From: Calliopsis andreniformis
Lineage: Eukaryota > Arthropoda > Insecta > Hymenoptera > Andrenidae
Length of the DNA stretch: 64,000 bases
Direction of reading: 5' to 3'
NCBI RefSeq assembly: GCF_051401765.1
Contig: NW_027480423.1
Span: 8,246,001 to 8,310,000, forward strand
The first letter of the stretch is position 1; each line of letters begins with the position of its first letter. The translations under genes were made by a program, and so were the position numbers. Below, one piece after another: positions 48,874 to 63,000 of this stretch. The notes under the pieces are model-generated. The model made no database searches and was not told the origin of the DNA. It worked only from the letters and a program-made list of their open reading frames with translations.

Positions 48874-51018
48874 GATGACCTCTAAGGCACTGACTATTCG
48901 ATCTGGTGGAGCAACACAATAGTGTGATGCCTAGGTTGCCCGGAACGTAGAATTGGCCATCAATTTCAAACTGGTTGCAATTATACCTGTTATATGATGG
49001 AAACACTGCTGTATTTTTTTTGCATTTTATGGTTCGGGCGTTAACTTCTAAGGCCCTAACTATTCAATCCGTTGGAGCAACGCCCTAGGGTGAAGCCTAG
49101 GTTGCTCGGAAAGTAGAAATGACCATTAGTTTCATACTGGTTGCAATTATTCGTTTTATACGATGGAAAAACTGTTGTATTTATATTGTATTTTATGCTT
49201 CTGGCGTTGACTTCTAAGGCACTAACTATTCGATCTCTTGGAGCAACGCCCTAGAGTGAAGCCGACGTTGCCCGGAAAGGAGAAATGACCATCACTTTCA
49301 AACTGGTTGCAATTAATCCTTTTATACGATGGAAACACTGCTGTATTTTTTTTGCATTTTATGGTTCGGGCGTTGACTTCTAAGGCCCTAACTATTCAAT
49401 CTGTTGGAGCAACGCCCTAGGGTGAAGCCTAGGTTGCTCGGAAAGTAGAAATGTCCATAAGTTTCATACTGGTTGCAATTATTCGTGTTATACGATTTAA
49501 AAACTGTTGTATTTATATTGTATTTGATACTTCTGGCGTTGACTTCTAAGGCACTAACTATTCGATCTGGTGGAGCAACGCAATAGAGTGAAGCCTAGGT
49601 TGCCCTGAATGTAGAATTGGCCATCACTTTCAAACTGGTTGCAATTATTCCTGTTATATGATGGAAACACTGTTGTATCTTTATTGCATTTTATGCTTCG
49701 GGCGTTGACTTCTAAGGCACTAACTATTCGATCTTGTGGAGCAACGAAATAGATTGATGCCTAGGTTGCCCGGAACGTAGAATTGGCCATCAATTTCAAA
49801 CTGGTTGCAATTATACCTGTTATATGATGGAAACACTGCTGTATTTTTTTTGCATTTTATGCTTCGGGCGTTGACTTCTAAGGCCCTAACTATTCAGTCT
49901 GTTGGAGCAATGCCCTAGGGTGAAGCCCAACTTGCTCGGAAAGTAGAAATGACCATAAGTTTCATACTGGTTGCAATTATTCGTTTTATACGATGGAAGA
50001 GCTGTTGCATTTATATCGTATTTTATGCTTCTGGCGTTGACTTCTTAGGCCGTAACTATTCTTTCTGGTGGAGCAACGCCCTAGAGTGAAACCTATGTTG
50101 CCCGGAACGTAGAAATGACCATCACTTTCAAACTGCTTGCAATTATACCTGTTATATGATGGAAAAACTGTTGTATTTTTATTGCATTTTATCCTTCGGG
50201 CATTGACTTCTCAGGCCCTAACTATTCAATCTGGTGGGACAACGGCCTAGGGTGAAGCCTAGGTTGCGCGGAACGTAGAAATAACCATAACTTTTACACT
50301 GGTAGCAATTATTCGTTTTATACTATGGAAAAACTGTTGTATTTATATTGTATTTTATACATCTGGCGTTGACTTCTAAGGTACTAACTATTCGATGTAG
50401 TGGAGCAACGCCCTAGAGTGAAGCCCATATTGCCCGGAACGTGGAAATGACCATCACTTTCAAACTGGTTGCAATTATACCTGTTATATGATGGAAACAC
50501 TGCTGTATTTTTTTTGCATTTTATGGTTAGGGCGTTAACTTCTAAGGCCCGAACTATTCAATCCGTTGGAGCAACGCCCTAGGGTGAAGCCTAGGTTGCT
50601 CGGAAAGTAGAAATGACCATTAGTTTCATACTGGTTGCAATTATTCGTTTTATACGATGGAAAAACTGTTGTATTTATATTGTATTTTATGCTTCTGGCG
50701 TTGACTTCTAAGGCACTAACTATTCGATCTCGTGGAGCAACGCCCTAGAGTGAAGCCGACGTTGCCCGGAAAGGAGAAATGACCATCACTTTCAAACTGG
50801 TTGCAATTAATCCTTTTATACGATGGAAACACTGCTGTATTTTTTTTGCATTTTATGGTTCGGGCGTTGACTTCTAAGGCCCTAACTATTCAATCTGTTG
50901 GAGCAACGCCCTAGGGTGAAGCCTAGGTTGCTCGGAAAGTAGAAATGTCCATAAGTTTCATACTGGTAGCAATTATTCGTGTTATACGATTTAAAAACTG
51001 TTGTATTTATATTGTATT
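48874..51018. repeat. 13-monomer unit, copy 2 (about 2145 bp)
   Basis: Second, nearly identical copy of the 2158-bp unit and the last young higher-order unit of the array. It ends at about 51018: copy 1 reads tgatgcttctggcgatgacc into copy 2, while copy 2 reads ttatgcttctggcgttgac into the diverged right flank. This is the sharpest core-to-flank boundary in the window. Confidence 0.87.
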
Positions 51019-54000
51019 TTATGCTTCTGGCGTTGACTTCTAAGGCACTAACTATTCGATCTGGAGGAGCAACGCCTTAGAGTGAAGCCTAGGTTGCCCG
51101 GAACCTAGAAATGACCATAACTTTTAAACTGGCAGCAATTATTCGTTTTATACAATGGAAAAACTGTTCTATTTATTTTGTATTTAATGCTTCGGGCGTT
51201 GACTTCTAAGGCCCTAACTGTTTGATCTGGTGGAGCAACGCCCTAGAGTGAAGCCTAGGTTGCCCGGAACGTAGAAAAGACCATTACCTTCACACTGGTT
51301 GCAATTATTCCTGTGTTACGATGGAAAAACTGTTGCATCTTTATTGTATTTTATGCTTCTGGCGTTGATTTCTAAGGCCCTAATTATCCGATCTGGTGGA
51401 GCAACGCCCTAGAGTGAAGCCTAGGTTGCCCGGAACGTAGAAATGACCATTACATTCACACTGGTTGCAATTATTCGTCTTATACGATGGAAAAGCTGTT
51501 GTATTTATATCGTATTTTATGCTTCGGGCGTTAACTTCTAAGGCCCTAACTGTTTGATCTGGTGGAGCAACGCCCTAGAGTGAAGCCTAGGTTGCCCGGA
51601 ACGTAGAAATGATCATTACTTTCGCACTGGTTGCAATTAGTCATGCTATACGATGGAAAAACTGTTACATTTTTATTGTGTTTTATGCTTCTGGCGTTGA
51701 CTTCTGTGGCCCTACCTATTCGATCTGGTGGAGCGACACGCTAGAGTGCAGCCTAGGTAGCCCTGAACGTAGAAATGACCACAACTTTCACACTGATTGC
51801 TATTATTCGTTTTATACGATGGAAAAGCTGTTACATTTATGTTGTATATTATGCTTCTGGCGTTGCCTTCTAAGGCACTACCTATTCGATCTGGTGGAGC
51901 ATCACTCTACAGTGAAGCCGAAGTTGCCCGGAACGTAGAAATGACCATTACTTCCACACTGTTTGTAAATATACATTAGATACGATGGAAAAGCTGTTGT
52001 ACTTATATTGTAATTTATGCTTCTGGCGTTGACTTCTTAGGCCCTAACTATTTGATCTGGAGGAGCAACGCCCTAGAGTGGAGCCTAGGTTGCCCGGAAC
52101 GTTGAAATGACCATAACTTTCACACTGGTTGCTATTATTCCTTTTATACAATGGCAAAGCTGTTGTATTTATATTGTATTTTATGCTTCCGGCGTTAGCT
52201 TCTAAGGCCGTAGCTATCAGATGTGGAGCAGCAACGCCTTAGAGTGACGCGTAGGTTGCCAGGCACGTAGAAATGACCATTACTTTCACAATGTTCGCAA
52301 TCATTCATTTTATACGATGGAAAAACTGTTGTACTTATATTGTATTTTATGCTTCGGGCGTTGACTTCTAAGGCCCTAACTATTCGATTTGGTGGAGCAA
52401 CGCCCTAGAGTGAAGCCTAGGTTGCCCGGAACGTAGAAATGACCATCACTTTCAAACTGGTTGCAATTATTCCTGTTATATGATGGAAAAACTGTTGTAT
52501 TTTTATTGCATTTTATGCTTCGGGCATTAACTTCTAAGATCCTAACTATTCAATCTGTTGTAGCAGCGCCCTAGGGTGAAGCCTAGGTTGCCCGGAAAGT
52601 AGAAATGACCAGTACTTTCACACTGTTTGCAGATACTCCTGCTATACGATGGAAAAACTGTTGCATCTTTATTGAGTTGTATGCTTCTGGCGTTGACTTC
52701 TAAGGCACTAACTATTCGATCTGGTGGAGGAACGCCCTAGAGTGAAGCCTAGGTTGCCCGGAACGTAGAATCGGCCATCACTTTCAAACTGGTTGCAATT
52801 ATTCCTGTTATACGATGGAAACACTGTTGTACTCTTATTGCATTTTATGCTTCGGGCGTTGACTTCTGAGGCCGTAGCTATTCGATGTGGTGGAAGAACG
52901 CCATAGAGTGAAGCCTAGGTTGCCCGGAACGTAGAAATGACCATAACTTTCATACTGGTTGCAATCGTTCGTTTTATATGATGGAAGAACTGTTGTATTT
53001 ATATTGTATTTTATGCTGCTGGCGTTCATTTCTTAGGCCCTAACTATTCGATCTGGTGGAGCATCACTCTACAGTGAAGCCGAGGTTGCCCGGAACGTAG
53101 AAATGACCATAACTTTCACACTGGTTGCTATTATTCGTTTTATACGATGGAAAAGCTGTTATATTTATATTTCATTTTATGCTTCTGGCATTGAATTCTA
53201 AGTCCCTAGCTATTCCATCTGGTGGAGCAACACCCTGGCGTGAAGCCTAGGTTGCCCGGAACGTAGAAATGACCATTAGTTCCACACTGTTTGCAAATAT
53301 ACATTACATACGATGGGAAAGCTGTTGTACTTATATTGCAATTTATGCTTCTGGCGTTGGCTTCTTAGGCCCTAACTATTTGATCTGGTGGAGCAACGCC
53401 CTAGCGTGAAGCCTAGTTTGCCCTGAACGTAGAACATACCATTACCTTCACACTGTTTGCAATTATTCCTGTTATACGATGGAAAAACTGTTGCATCTTT
53501 ATTGTATTTTATGCTTCTGGCGTTGACTTCTAAGGCCCTAACTATTCGATATGGTGGAGCAACGCCCTAGAGTGGTGCCTAGGGTGCTCGGAACGTAGAA
53601 ATGACCATTACTTTCACACCGGTTGCAATTATTCGTTTTATACGATATAAAAGCTGTTGTATTTATATCGTATTTTATGCTTCTGGCGTTGACTTCTAAG
53701 GCCCTAACTATTCGATCTGGTGGAACAACGCCCTAGAGTGAAGCCTAGGTTGCCTGGAACGTTGAACTGACCATCACTTTCACACGGGTTGCAATTATTC
53801 CTGTTATAGGATGGAAAGACTGTTGTATTTTTAATGCATTTTATGCTTCGGGCGTCGACTTCTAAGGCCCTAACTATTCAATCTGTTGGAGCAACGCCCT
53901 AGGGTGAAGCCTAGGTTGCTCGGAAAGTAGAAATGACCATAAGTTTCATACTGGTTGCAATTATTCGTTTTATACGATGGAAAAACTGTTGTATTTATAT

Positions 54001-57000
54001 CGTATTTTATGCTTCTGGCGTTGATTTCTAAGGACCTAACTATTCGATCTGGCGGAGCAACGCCCTAGAGTGAAGCCTAGGTTGCTCGGAACGTAGAAAT
54101 GACCATTACCTTCACACTGTTTGCAATTATTCCTTCTATACGATGGAAAAGCTGCTGTATTTATATCGTATTTTATGCTTCTGGCGTTTACTTCTAAGTA
54201 CCTAACTATTCGATCTGGTGGAGCAACGCAGTAGAGTGAAGCCTAGGCTGCCCGGAACGTAGAATTGGCCATCACATTCAAACTGGTTGCAATTATTCCT
54301 GTTATATGATGGAAACACTGTTGAATTTTTTTTGCATTTTATGGTTCGGGCGTTGACTTCTAAGGCCCTAACTATTCAATCTGTTGGAGCAACGCCCTAG
54401 GGTGAAGCCTAGGTTGCTCGGAAAATAGAAATGTCCATAAGTTTCAGACTGGTTGCAATTATTCGTTTTATACGATGGAAAAACTGTTGTATTTATATTG
54501 TATTTAATGCTTCGGGCGTTGACTTCTAAGGCCGTAGCTATTAGATGTGGTGGAGCGACGCCCTAGAGTGACGCCTAGGGTGCTCGGAACGTAGAAACGA
54601 CCATTACTTTCACACTGGTTGAAATTATTCGTTTTATACGATGGAAAAGCTGTTGTATTTATATCGTATTTTATGCTTCTGGCGTTGACTTCTTAGGCCG
54701 TAACTATTCGATCTGGTGGAGCAACGCCCTAGAGTGAAGCCTAGGCTGCCCGGAACGTAGAAATGACCATAACTTTCACACTGTTTGCAATTATTCCTTT
54801 TATACGATGGAAAAGCTGTTGTATTTATATCGTATTTTATGCTTCTGGCGTTGACATCTAAGGACCCAACTATTCGATATAGTGGAGCAGCGCCCTAGAG
54901 TGAAGCCTAGGTTGCCCGGTACGTAGAAATGACCATCACTTTCAAACTGGTTGCAATTATTCGTTTTATACGATGGAAAAGCTGTTGTATTTATATCGTA
55001 TTTTAAGCTTCTGGCGTTGACTTCTTAGGCCGTAGCTATTCGATCTGGTGGAGCAACGCCCTGGAGTGAAACCTAGGTTGCCCGGAACGTAGAAATGACT
55101 AAAACTTTTACACTGGTAGCAATTATTCGTTTTATGCAATGGAAAAACTGTTCTATTTATTTTGTATTTTATGCTTTGGGCGTTGACTTCTAAGGCCCTT
55201 ACTGTTTGATATGGTGGAGCAACGCCCTAGAGTGAAGCCTAGGTTGCCCGGTACGTAGAAATGACCATCACTTTCACACTGGTAGCAATTATTCGTTTTA
55301 TACGATGGAAACACTGCTGTATTTTTATTGCATTTTATGCTTCGGGCGTTGACTTCTAAGGCCCTAACTATTCAATCTGTTGGAGCAACGCCCTAGGGTG
55401 AAGCCTAGGTTGCTCGGAAAGTAGAAATGACCATAAGTTTCATACTGGTTACAATTATTCGTTTTATACGATGGAAAAACTGTTGTATTTGTATCGTATT
55501 TTATGCTCCTGGCGTTCACTTCTTAGGCCCTAACTATTCGATCTGGTGGAACAACACCGTAGAGTGAAGCCCAGGTTGCCCGGAACGTAGAAATGACCAT
55601 AACTTTCACACTGGTTGCTATTATTCGTTTTATACAATAGAAAAACTGTTATATTTATATTGTATTTTATGCTTCTGGCGTTGACTTCTGAGGCCCTTGC
55701 TATTCGATGTGGTGGACGAACGCCATAGAGTGAAGCCTGGGTAGCCCGGAACGTAGAAATGACCATTACTTTCACAATGTTTGCAATTATTCATTTCATA
55801 CGATGGAAAAACTGTTGTACTTATTGTGTATTTTATCCTTCTGGCGTTGAATTCTAAGTCTCTCGCTAATCGTTCTGGTGGAGCAACAACCTAGAGTGAA
55901 ACCTGGGTTACCCGGAACGTAGAAATGACCAGTACTTTCACAATGTTAGCCATTATTCGTTTTATACGATGGAACAACTGTTGTACATATATTGTGTTTT
56001 CTTCTTCTGGCGTTGACTTCTCAGGCCCGAACTATTCGATCTGCTGTAGCAACGGCCTAGGGTGAAGCCTAAGTGGCCCGGAACGTAGATATGACCATCA
56101 CTTTCAAATTGGTAGCAATTATTCCTGTAATATGATGGAAAAACTGTTATATTTATATTGTAGTTTATGCTTCTGGCGTTGACTTCTTAGGCCCTAACTG
56201 TTCGATCTGGTGGAGCAACGCCCTAGAGTGACACCTAGGTTGCCCGGAGCGTAGAAATGACCAATACTTTCACAATGTTTGCAATTATTCATTTTATACG
56301 ATGGAAAAACCTTTGTACTTATATTGTATTTTATTCTTCTGGCGTTGACTTCGTAGGCCCTAACTATTCGATCTGGTGGAACAACGCCCTAGAGTGAAGA
56401 CTAGGTTGCCCGGAACATGGAAATGACCATTACTTTCACACTGTTTGCAAATATACATAATATACGATGGAAAAGCTGTTGTATTTATATTGTGCTTTAT
56501 GCGTCTGGCGTTGACTTCCTAGGCCCTAACTATTTAATCTGGTGGAGCACCGCCCTAGAGTGAAGCATAGGTTGCCCGGAACGTAGAACATACCATCACC
56601 TTCACACTGGTTGCAATTATTCGTCTTATACGATGGAAAAGCTGTTGTATTTATATCGTATTTTATGCTTCTGGCGTTGACTTCTTAGGCCCTAACTATT
56701 CCATCTGGTGGAACAACGCCCATGGGTGAAGCCTAGGTTGTCCGGTACGTAGAAATGACCATCACTTTCAAACTGCTTGCAATTATTCCTTTTATGTGAT
56801 GGAAAATCTGTTGTATTTTTATTGCATTTTATGCTTCGGGCATTGACTTCTAAGGCCCTAACTATTCAATCTGTTGGAGCAATGCCCTAGAGTGAAGCAT
56901 AGGTTGCCCGGAACATGTAAATGACCATTACTTTCACACTGTTTGCAAATATACATTATATACGATGGAAAAGCTGTTGTATTTATATTGTGTTTTATGC

Positions 57001-60000
57001 TTCCGGCGCTGACTTCTTAGGCCCTAACTATTCGATCTGGTGGAACAACGCCCTAGAGTGAAGACCAGATTGCCCGGAACATGGAAATGACCATTACTTT
57101 CGCACTGTTTGCAAATATACATTATATACGATGGAAAAGCTGTTGTATTTATATTTTGTTTTATGCTTCGGGCGTTGACTTCTAAGGCCCCAACTGTTTG
57201 ATATGGTGGAGCAACGCCCTAGAGTGAAGCCTATGTTGCCCGGAACGTAGAAATGACCATCACTTTCACACGTGTTGCAATTATTCCTGTTATAGAATGG
57301 AAAGACTGTTGTATCTTTATTGTATTTTATACTTCAGGCGTTGACTTCTGAGGCCGCAGCTATTCGATGTGGTCGAAGAACGCCGTACAGTGAAGCCTAG
57401 GTTGCCCGGAACGTAGAAATGACCATAAGTTTCATACTGGTTGCAATTATTCGTTTTATACGATGGAAAAACTGTTGTATTTATATCGTATTTTATGCTT
57501 CTGGCGTTCACTTCTCAGGCCCTAACTATTCGATCTGGCGGAACAACGCCCTACGGTGAAGCCTAGGTTGCCCGGAAAGTAGAAATGACCATAACTTTCA
57601 CACTGGTAGCAATTATTCGTTTTATACAATGGTAAAACTGTTCTATTTATTTTATATTTAATGCTTCGGGCGTTGACTTCTAAGGACCTAGCTGGTCGAT
57701 TTGGTGGAGCAACGCCCTTGAGTGGAGCCTAGGTTGCCCGGTACGTAGAAATGACCATAACTTTCACACTGGTAGCAATTATTCGTTTTATACGATGGAA
57801 AAACTGTTTTATTTATATCGTATTTTATGCTTCTGGCGTTGACTTCTTAGGCCCTAACTATTCCCTCTGGTGGAACAACGGCCTAGGGTAAAGCCCAGAT
57901 TGCGCGGAACGTAGAAATGACCATAACTTTCGCACTGATTGCTATTATTCGTTTTAAACGATGGAAAAACTGTTACATTTATATTGTATTCTATGCTTCT
58001 GGCGTCAACTTCTAAGGCCCTAACTATTCGATCTGGTGGAGCAACGTCCTAGAGTGAAGCCTAGGTTGCCCGGTAAGTAGAAATGACCATCACTTTCAAA
58101 CTGCTTGCAATTATTCCTGGTATATGATGGAAAAACTGTTGTATTTTTATTGCATTTTCTGCATCGGGCATTTGACTTCTAAGGCCCTAACTATTCAATC
58201 TGTTGGAGCAACGCCCTATCGTGAAGCCTAGGTTGCCCGGAACGTAGAAATGACCATTACTTTCACACTGTTTGCTATTATTCATTTTGTACGATGGAAA
58301 AGCTGTTGTATTTATATTGTATTTTATGCCTCTGACGTTGATTTCTAAGGCCGTAGCTATTAGATGTGGTGGAGCATCGCCCTAGAGTGACGCCTAGGTA
58401 GCCCGGAACGTAGAAATGACCACTACTTTCGCAATGTTTGCAACTACTCATTTTATACGATGGGAAAACTGTTGTAGTTTTATTGCATTTTATGCTTTCG
58501 GCGTTGACTTCTAAGGCCCTAACTATTCAATCTGTTGGAGCAACGCCCTAGGGTCAAGCCTAGGTTGCCAGGGAAGTAGAAATGTCCATTACTTTCGCAC
58601 TGGTTGCAAATATTCCTGTTCTGCGATGGATAAACTGTTGTATTTATATCGTATTTTATGCTTCTGGCGTTGACTTCTAAGGACCTAACTATTCGATCAG
58701 GTGGAGCAACGCTCTAGAGTGAAGTCTAGGTTGCTCGGAATGTAGGAATGACCATAAATTTCACACTGGTTGCAATTATTCGTTTTATTCGATGGAAAAA
58801 CTGTTGCATCTTTATCGTATTTTATGCTTCTGGCGTGGACTTCTAAGGCCCTAACTATTCGGTCTGGTGGAGCAACGCTCTAGAGTGAAGCCTAGGTTGC
58901 CCGGAACGTAGAAATGACCATAACTTTTACACTGGTAGCAATTATTCGTTTTATACAATGGAAAAACTGTTCTATTTATTTTGTATTTTATGCTTCGGGC
59001 GTTGACTTCTAAGGGACTAACTATTCCATCTGGTGGAACAACGCCCTTGGGTGAAGCCTAGGTTGCGCGGAACGTAGCATTGACCACAACTTTCACGCTG
59101 GTAGCAATTATTCGTTTTATAGAATGGAAAAACTGTTCTATTTATTTTGTGTTTTATGCTTCGGGCGTTGACTTCTAAGGCCCTAACTGTTTGATCTGGT
59201 GGAACAACGCCCTACAGTGAAGCCTAGGTTGCCCGGAACGTAGAAATGAACATAACTTTCACACTAGTTGCTATTATTCGTTTTATACGATGGAAAAACT
59301 GTTATATTTATATTGTATTTTATGCTTCTGGCGTTCACCTCTGAGGCCGTTGCTATTCGATGCGGTGGAAGAACGCCATAGAGTGAAGCCTAGGTAGCCC
59401 GGAACGTAGAAATGTCCATATCTTTCGCACTGTTTGCAATAATTCATTTTATACGATGGCACAGCCGTTGTATTTATATTGTATTTTATGCTTCTGGCGT
59501 TGACTTCTTAGGGCCTAACTATTCGACCTCGTGGAGCAATGCCTCAGAGATAAGTCTAGGATGCACGAAACGCCGAAATGATCATTACTATCACGCTTGT
59601 TGCAATTATTCCTGTTATACGATGAAAAGACTGTTGTATTTTTATTGTATTTTATGCTTCAGTCGTAGACTTCTAAGGCCGTAGCTATTCGATATGTTGG
59701 AGCACCGCCCTAGAGTGAAGCCTAGGTTGCCGGGTACGTGGAAATGACCACTACTACCACACTGGTTGCAAATTATTCCTGCTATACGATGGAAAAACTG
59801 TTGCATCTTTATCGTATTTTATGCTTCTGGCGTTGACTACTTAGGCCGTAACTATTCGATCTGGTGGAGCAACGCCCTGAAGTGAAACCTATATTGCCCG
59901 GTACGTAGAAATGACCACTACTATCACACTAGTTGCAAATTATTCCTGCTATACGATGGAAAAACTGTTGCATCTTTATTGTATTTTATGCTTCTGGCGT

Positions 60001-63000
60001 TGACTTCTAAGGCCCTAACTATTCGATCAGGTGGAGCAACGGCCTAGAGTGAAGCCTAGGTTCCTCCGAATGTAGAAATGAACATAACTTTCACACTGGT
60101 TGTAATTATTCATTTTATACGATGGAAAAACTGTTGTACTTATATTGTGTTTTATTCTTATGGCGTTGAATTCTAAGTCCCTAGCTATTCGATCTGGTGG
60201 AGCAACGCCCTAGAGTGATGTCTAGGTTGCCCGGAACGTAGAAGTGACCATAAATTTCACACTGATTGCTATCATTCGTTTTATACGATAGAAAAACTGT
60301 TATATTTATATTGTATTTTATGCTTCTGGCGTTGACTTCTTAGGCCCTAACTGTTCGATCTGGTGGAACAACGCCCTAGGGTGAATCCTAGGTTGCTCGG
60401 AAAGTAGAAATGACCATAACTTTCACACTGGTTGCAATTATTCGTTTTATTCGATGGAAAAGCTGTGGCATCTTTATTGTATTTTATTCTTCTGGGGTTG
60501 ACTTCTAAGGCCCTAGTTATTAGGTGTGGTGGAGCAACGCCCTAGAGTGACGCCTAGGTTGCCCGGAACGTAGAAATGACCATTACTTTCACAATGTTTG
60601 CAATTATTCATTTTATACGATGGAAAAACTTTTGTACTTATATTGTATTTTATTCTTCTGGCGTTGACTTCTTAGGCCCTAACTATGCGATCTGGTGGAA
60701 CAACGCCCTAGAGTGAAGACTAGGTTGCCCGGAACATGGAAATGACCATTACTTTCACACTGTATGCAAATATACATTATATACGATGGAAAAACTGTTG
60801 TATTTATATTGTATTTTATGCTTCTGGCGTTCACTTCTTAGGCCCTAACTATTCGATCTGGTGGAACAACGCCCTAGGGTGAATCCTAGGTTGCCCGGAA
60901 CGTAGAAATGACCATACCTTTTACGCTGGTAGCATTTATTCGTTTTATACAATGGAAAAACCGTTCTATATATTTTGTGTTTTATGTTTCGGGCGTTGAC
61001 TTCTAAGTCCCTAACTGTTTGATCTGGTGGAACAACGCCCTAGAGTGAAGCCTAGGTTGCCCGGAACGTAGAAATGACCACAACTTTCACACTGGTTGCT
61101 ATTATTCGTTCTATACGATGGAAAAACTGTTATATTTATATTGTATTTTATGCTTCTGGCGTTGACCTCTGAGGCCGTTGCTATTCGATGTGGAGGAAGA
61201 ACCCCATAGAGTGAAGCCTAGGTAGCCCGGAACGTAGTAATGTCCATATCTTTCGCACTGTTTGCAATTGTTCATTTTATACGCTGGCAAAGCTGTTGTA
61301 TTTATATTGTATTTTATGCTTCTGGCGTTGACATCTTAGGCCCTAACTATTCGATCTGGTGGAGCAATGCCTCAGAGATAAGTCTAGGATGCCCGAAACG
61401 CCGAAATGATCATTATTATCACACTGGTTGCAATTATTCCTGTTATACGATGGAAAAACTGTTGCATCTTTATTGTATTTTATGCTTCTGGCGTTGACTT
61501 CTAAGGCGCAAACTATTCCATCTGGTGGAGCAACGCCCTAGAGTGAAGCCTAGGCTGCCCGGAACGTAGAAATGACCATAACTTTCACACTGGTTGCTAT
61601 TATTCTCTTTATACGATGGAAAAACTGTTATATTTATATTGTATTTTATGCTTCTGGCGTTGACTTCTTAGGCCTTAACTTTTCGATCTGATGGAACAAC
61701 GACCTAGAGTGAAGCCTAGGTTGCCTGGGACGTAGAAATGACCATTACTTTCACACTGTTTACAGTTATTCCTGTTATACGATGGAAAAACTTTTGCATC
61801 TTTATTGTATTTTATGCTTCTGGCGCTGACTTCTAAGGCCCTAGCAATTTGATTTGGTGGACCAACGCCCGAGAGTGGAGCCTAGGTTGCCCGCTACGTA
61901 GAAATGACCATTACTTTCACACTGTTTGCAGATATACATTATATACGATGGAAAATCTATTGTATTTATGTTGTATTTTATGCTTCTGGCGTTGACTTCT
62001 TAGGCCCTTACTATTTGATCTGGTGGAGTACCGCCCTAGAGTGAAGCCCAGGTTGCCCGGAACGTAGAACATACCATTACCTTCACACTGGTTGCAATTA
62101 TTCCTGTTATACGATGGAAAAACGGTTGCATCTTTATTGTATTTTATGCTTCTGGCGTTGACTTCTAAGGCCCTAACTATTCGATCTGGTGGAGCAACGC
62201 CCTAGAGTGACGACTAGGTTGCCCGGAACATGGAAATTACCACTACTTTCACACTGTTTGCAAATATACATTATATACGATGGAAAAGCTGTTGTATTTA
62301 TATTGTGTTTTATGCTTCTGGCGTTGACTTCTTAGGCCCTAACTATTCGATCTGGTGGAGCAACGCCCTGGAGTGAAACCTATATTGCCCGGTACGTAGA
62401 AATGACCACTACTATCACACTAGTTGCAAATTATTCCTGCTATACGATGGAAAAACTGTTGCATCTTTTTTGCATTTTATGCTTCTGGCGTTGACTTCTT
62501 AGGCCCTAACTATTTGATCTGGTGGAGCAACGGCCTAGAGTGAAGCCTAGGTTGCTCGGAATGTAGAAATGACCATAACTTTCACACTGGTTGCAATTAT
62601 TCATTTTATACGATGGAAAAACTGTTGTACTTATATTGTGTTTTATACTTATGGCGTTGAATTCTAAGTCCCTAGCTATTCGATCCGGTGGAGCAACGCG
62701 CTAGAGTGACGCCTAGGTTGCTCGGAACGTAGAAATGACCATAACTTTCACACTGGTTGCTATTATTCTCTTTATACGATGGAAAAACTGTTATATTTAT
62801 ATTGTATTTTATGCTTCTGACGTTGACTTCTGAGGCCGTTGCTATTCGATGTGGTGGAAGAACGCCATAGAGTGAAGCCTAGGTAGCCCGGAACGTAGGA
62901 ATGTCCATATCTTTCGCACTGTTTGCAATTATTAATTTTATACGATGGCAAAACTGTTGTATTTATATTGTATTTTATGCTTCTGGCGTTGACTTCTTAG

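Noticed and set aside
5340..51000. ggttcgggcgttgac in type-a monomers as a tRNA T-arm or Pol III B box
   Set aside because: It lacks the conserved GGTTCGANNCC ending and there is no A box or cloverleaf around it.
51609..51938. Longest open frame (109 codons, plus strand)
   Set aside because: It covers two diverged monomers in which the usual stops happen to be mutated. Its composition is the same satellite translation seen elsewhere and nothing resembles a known domain.
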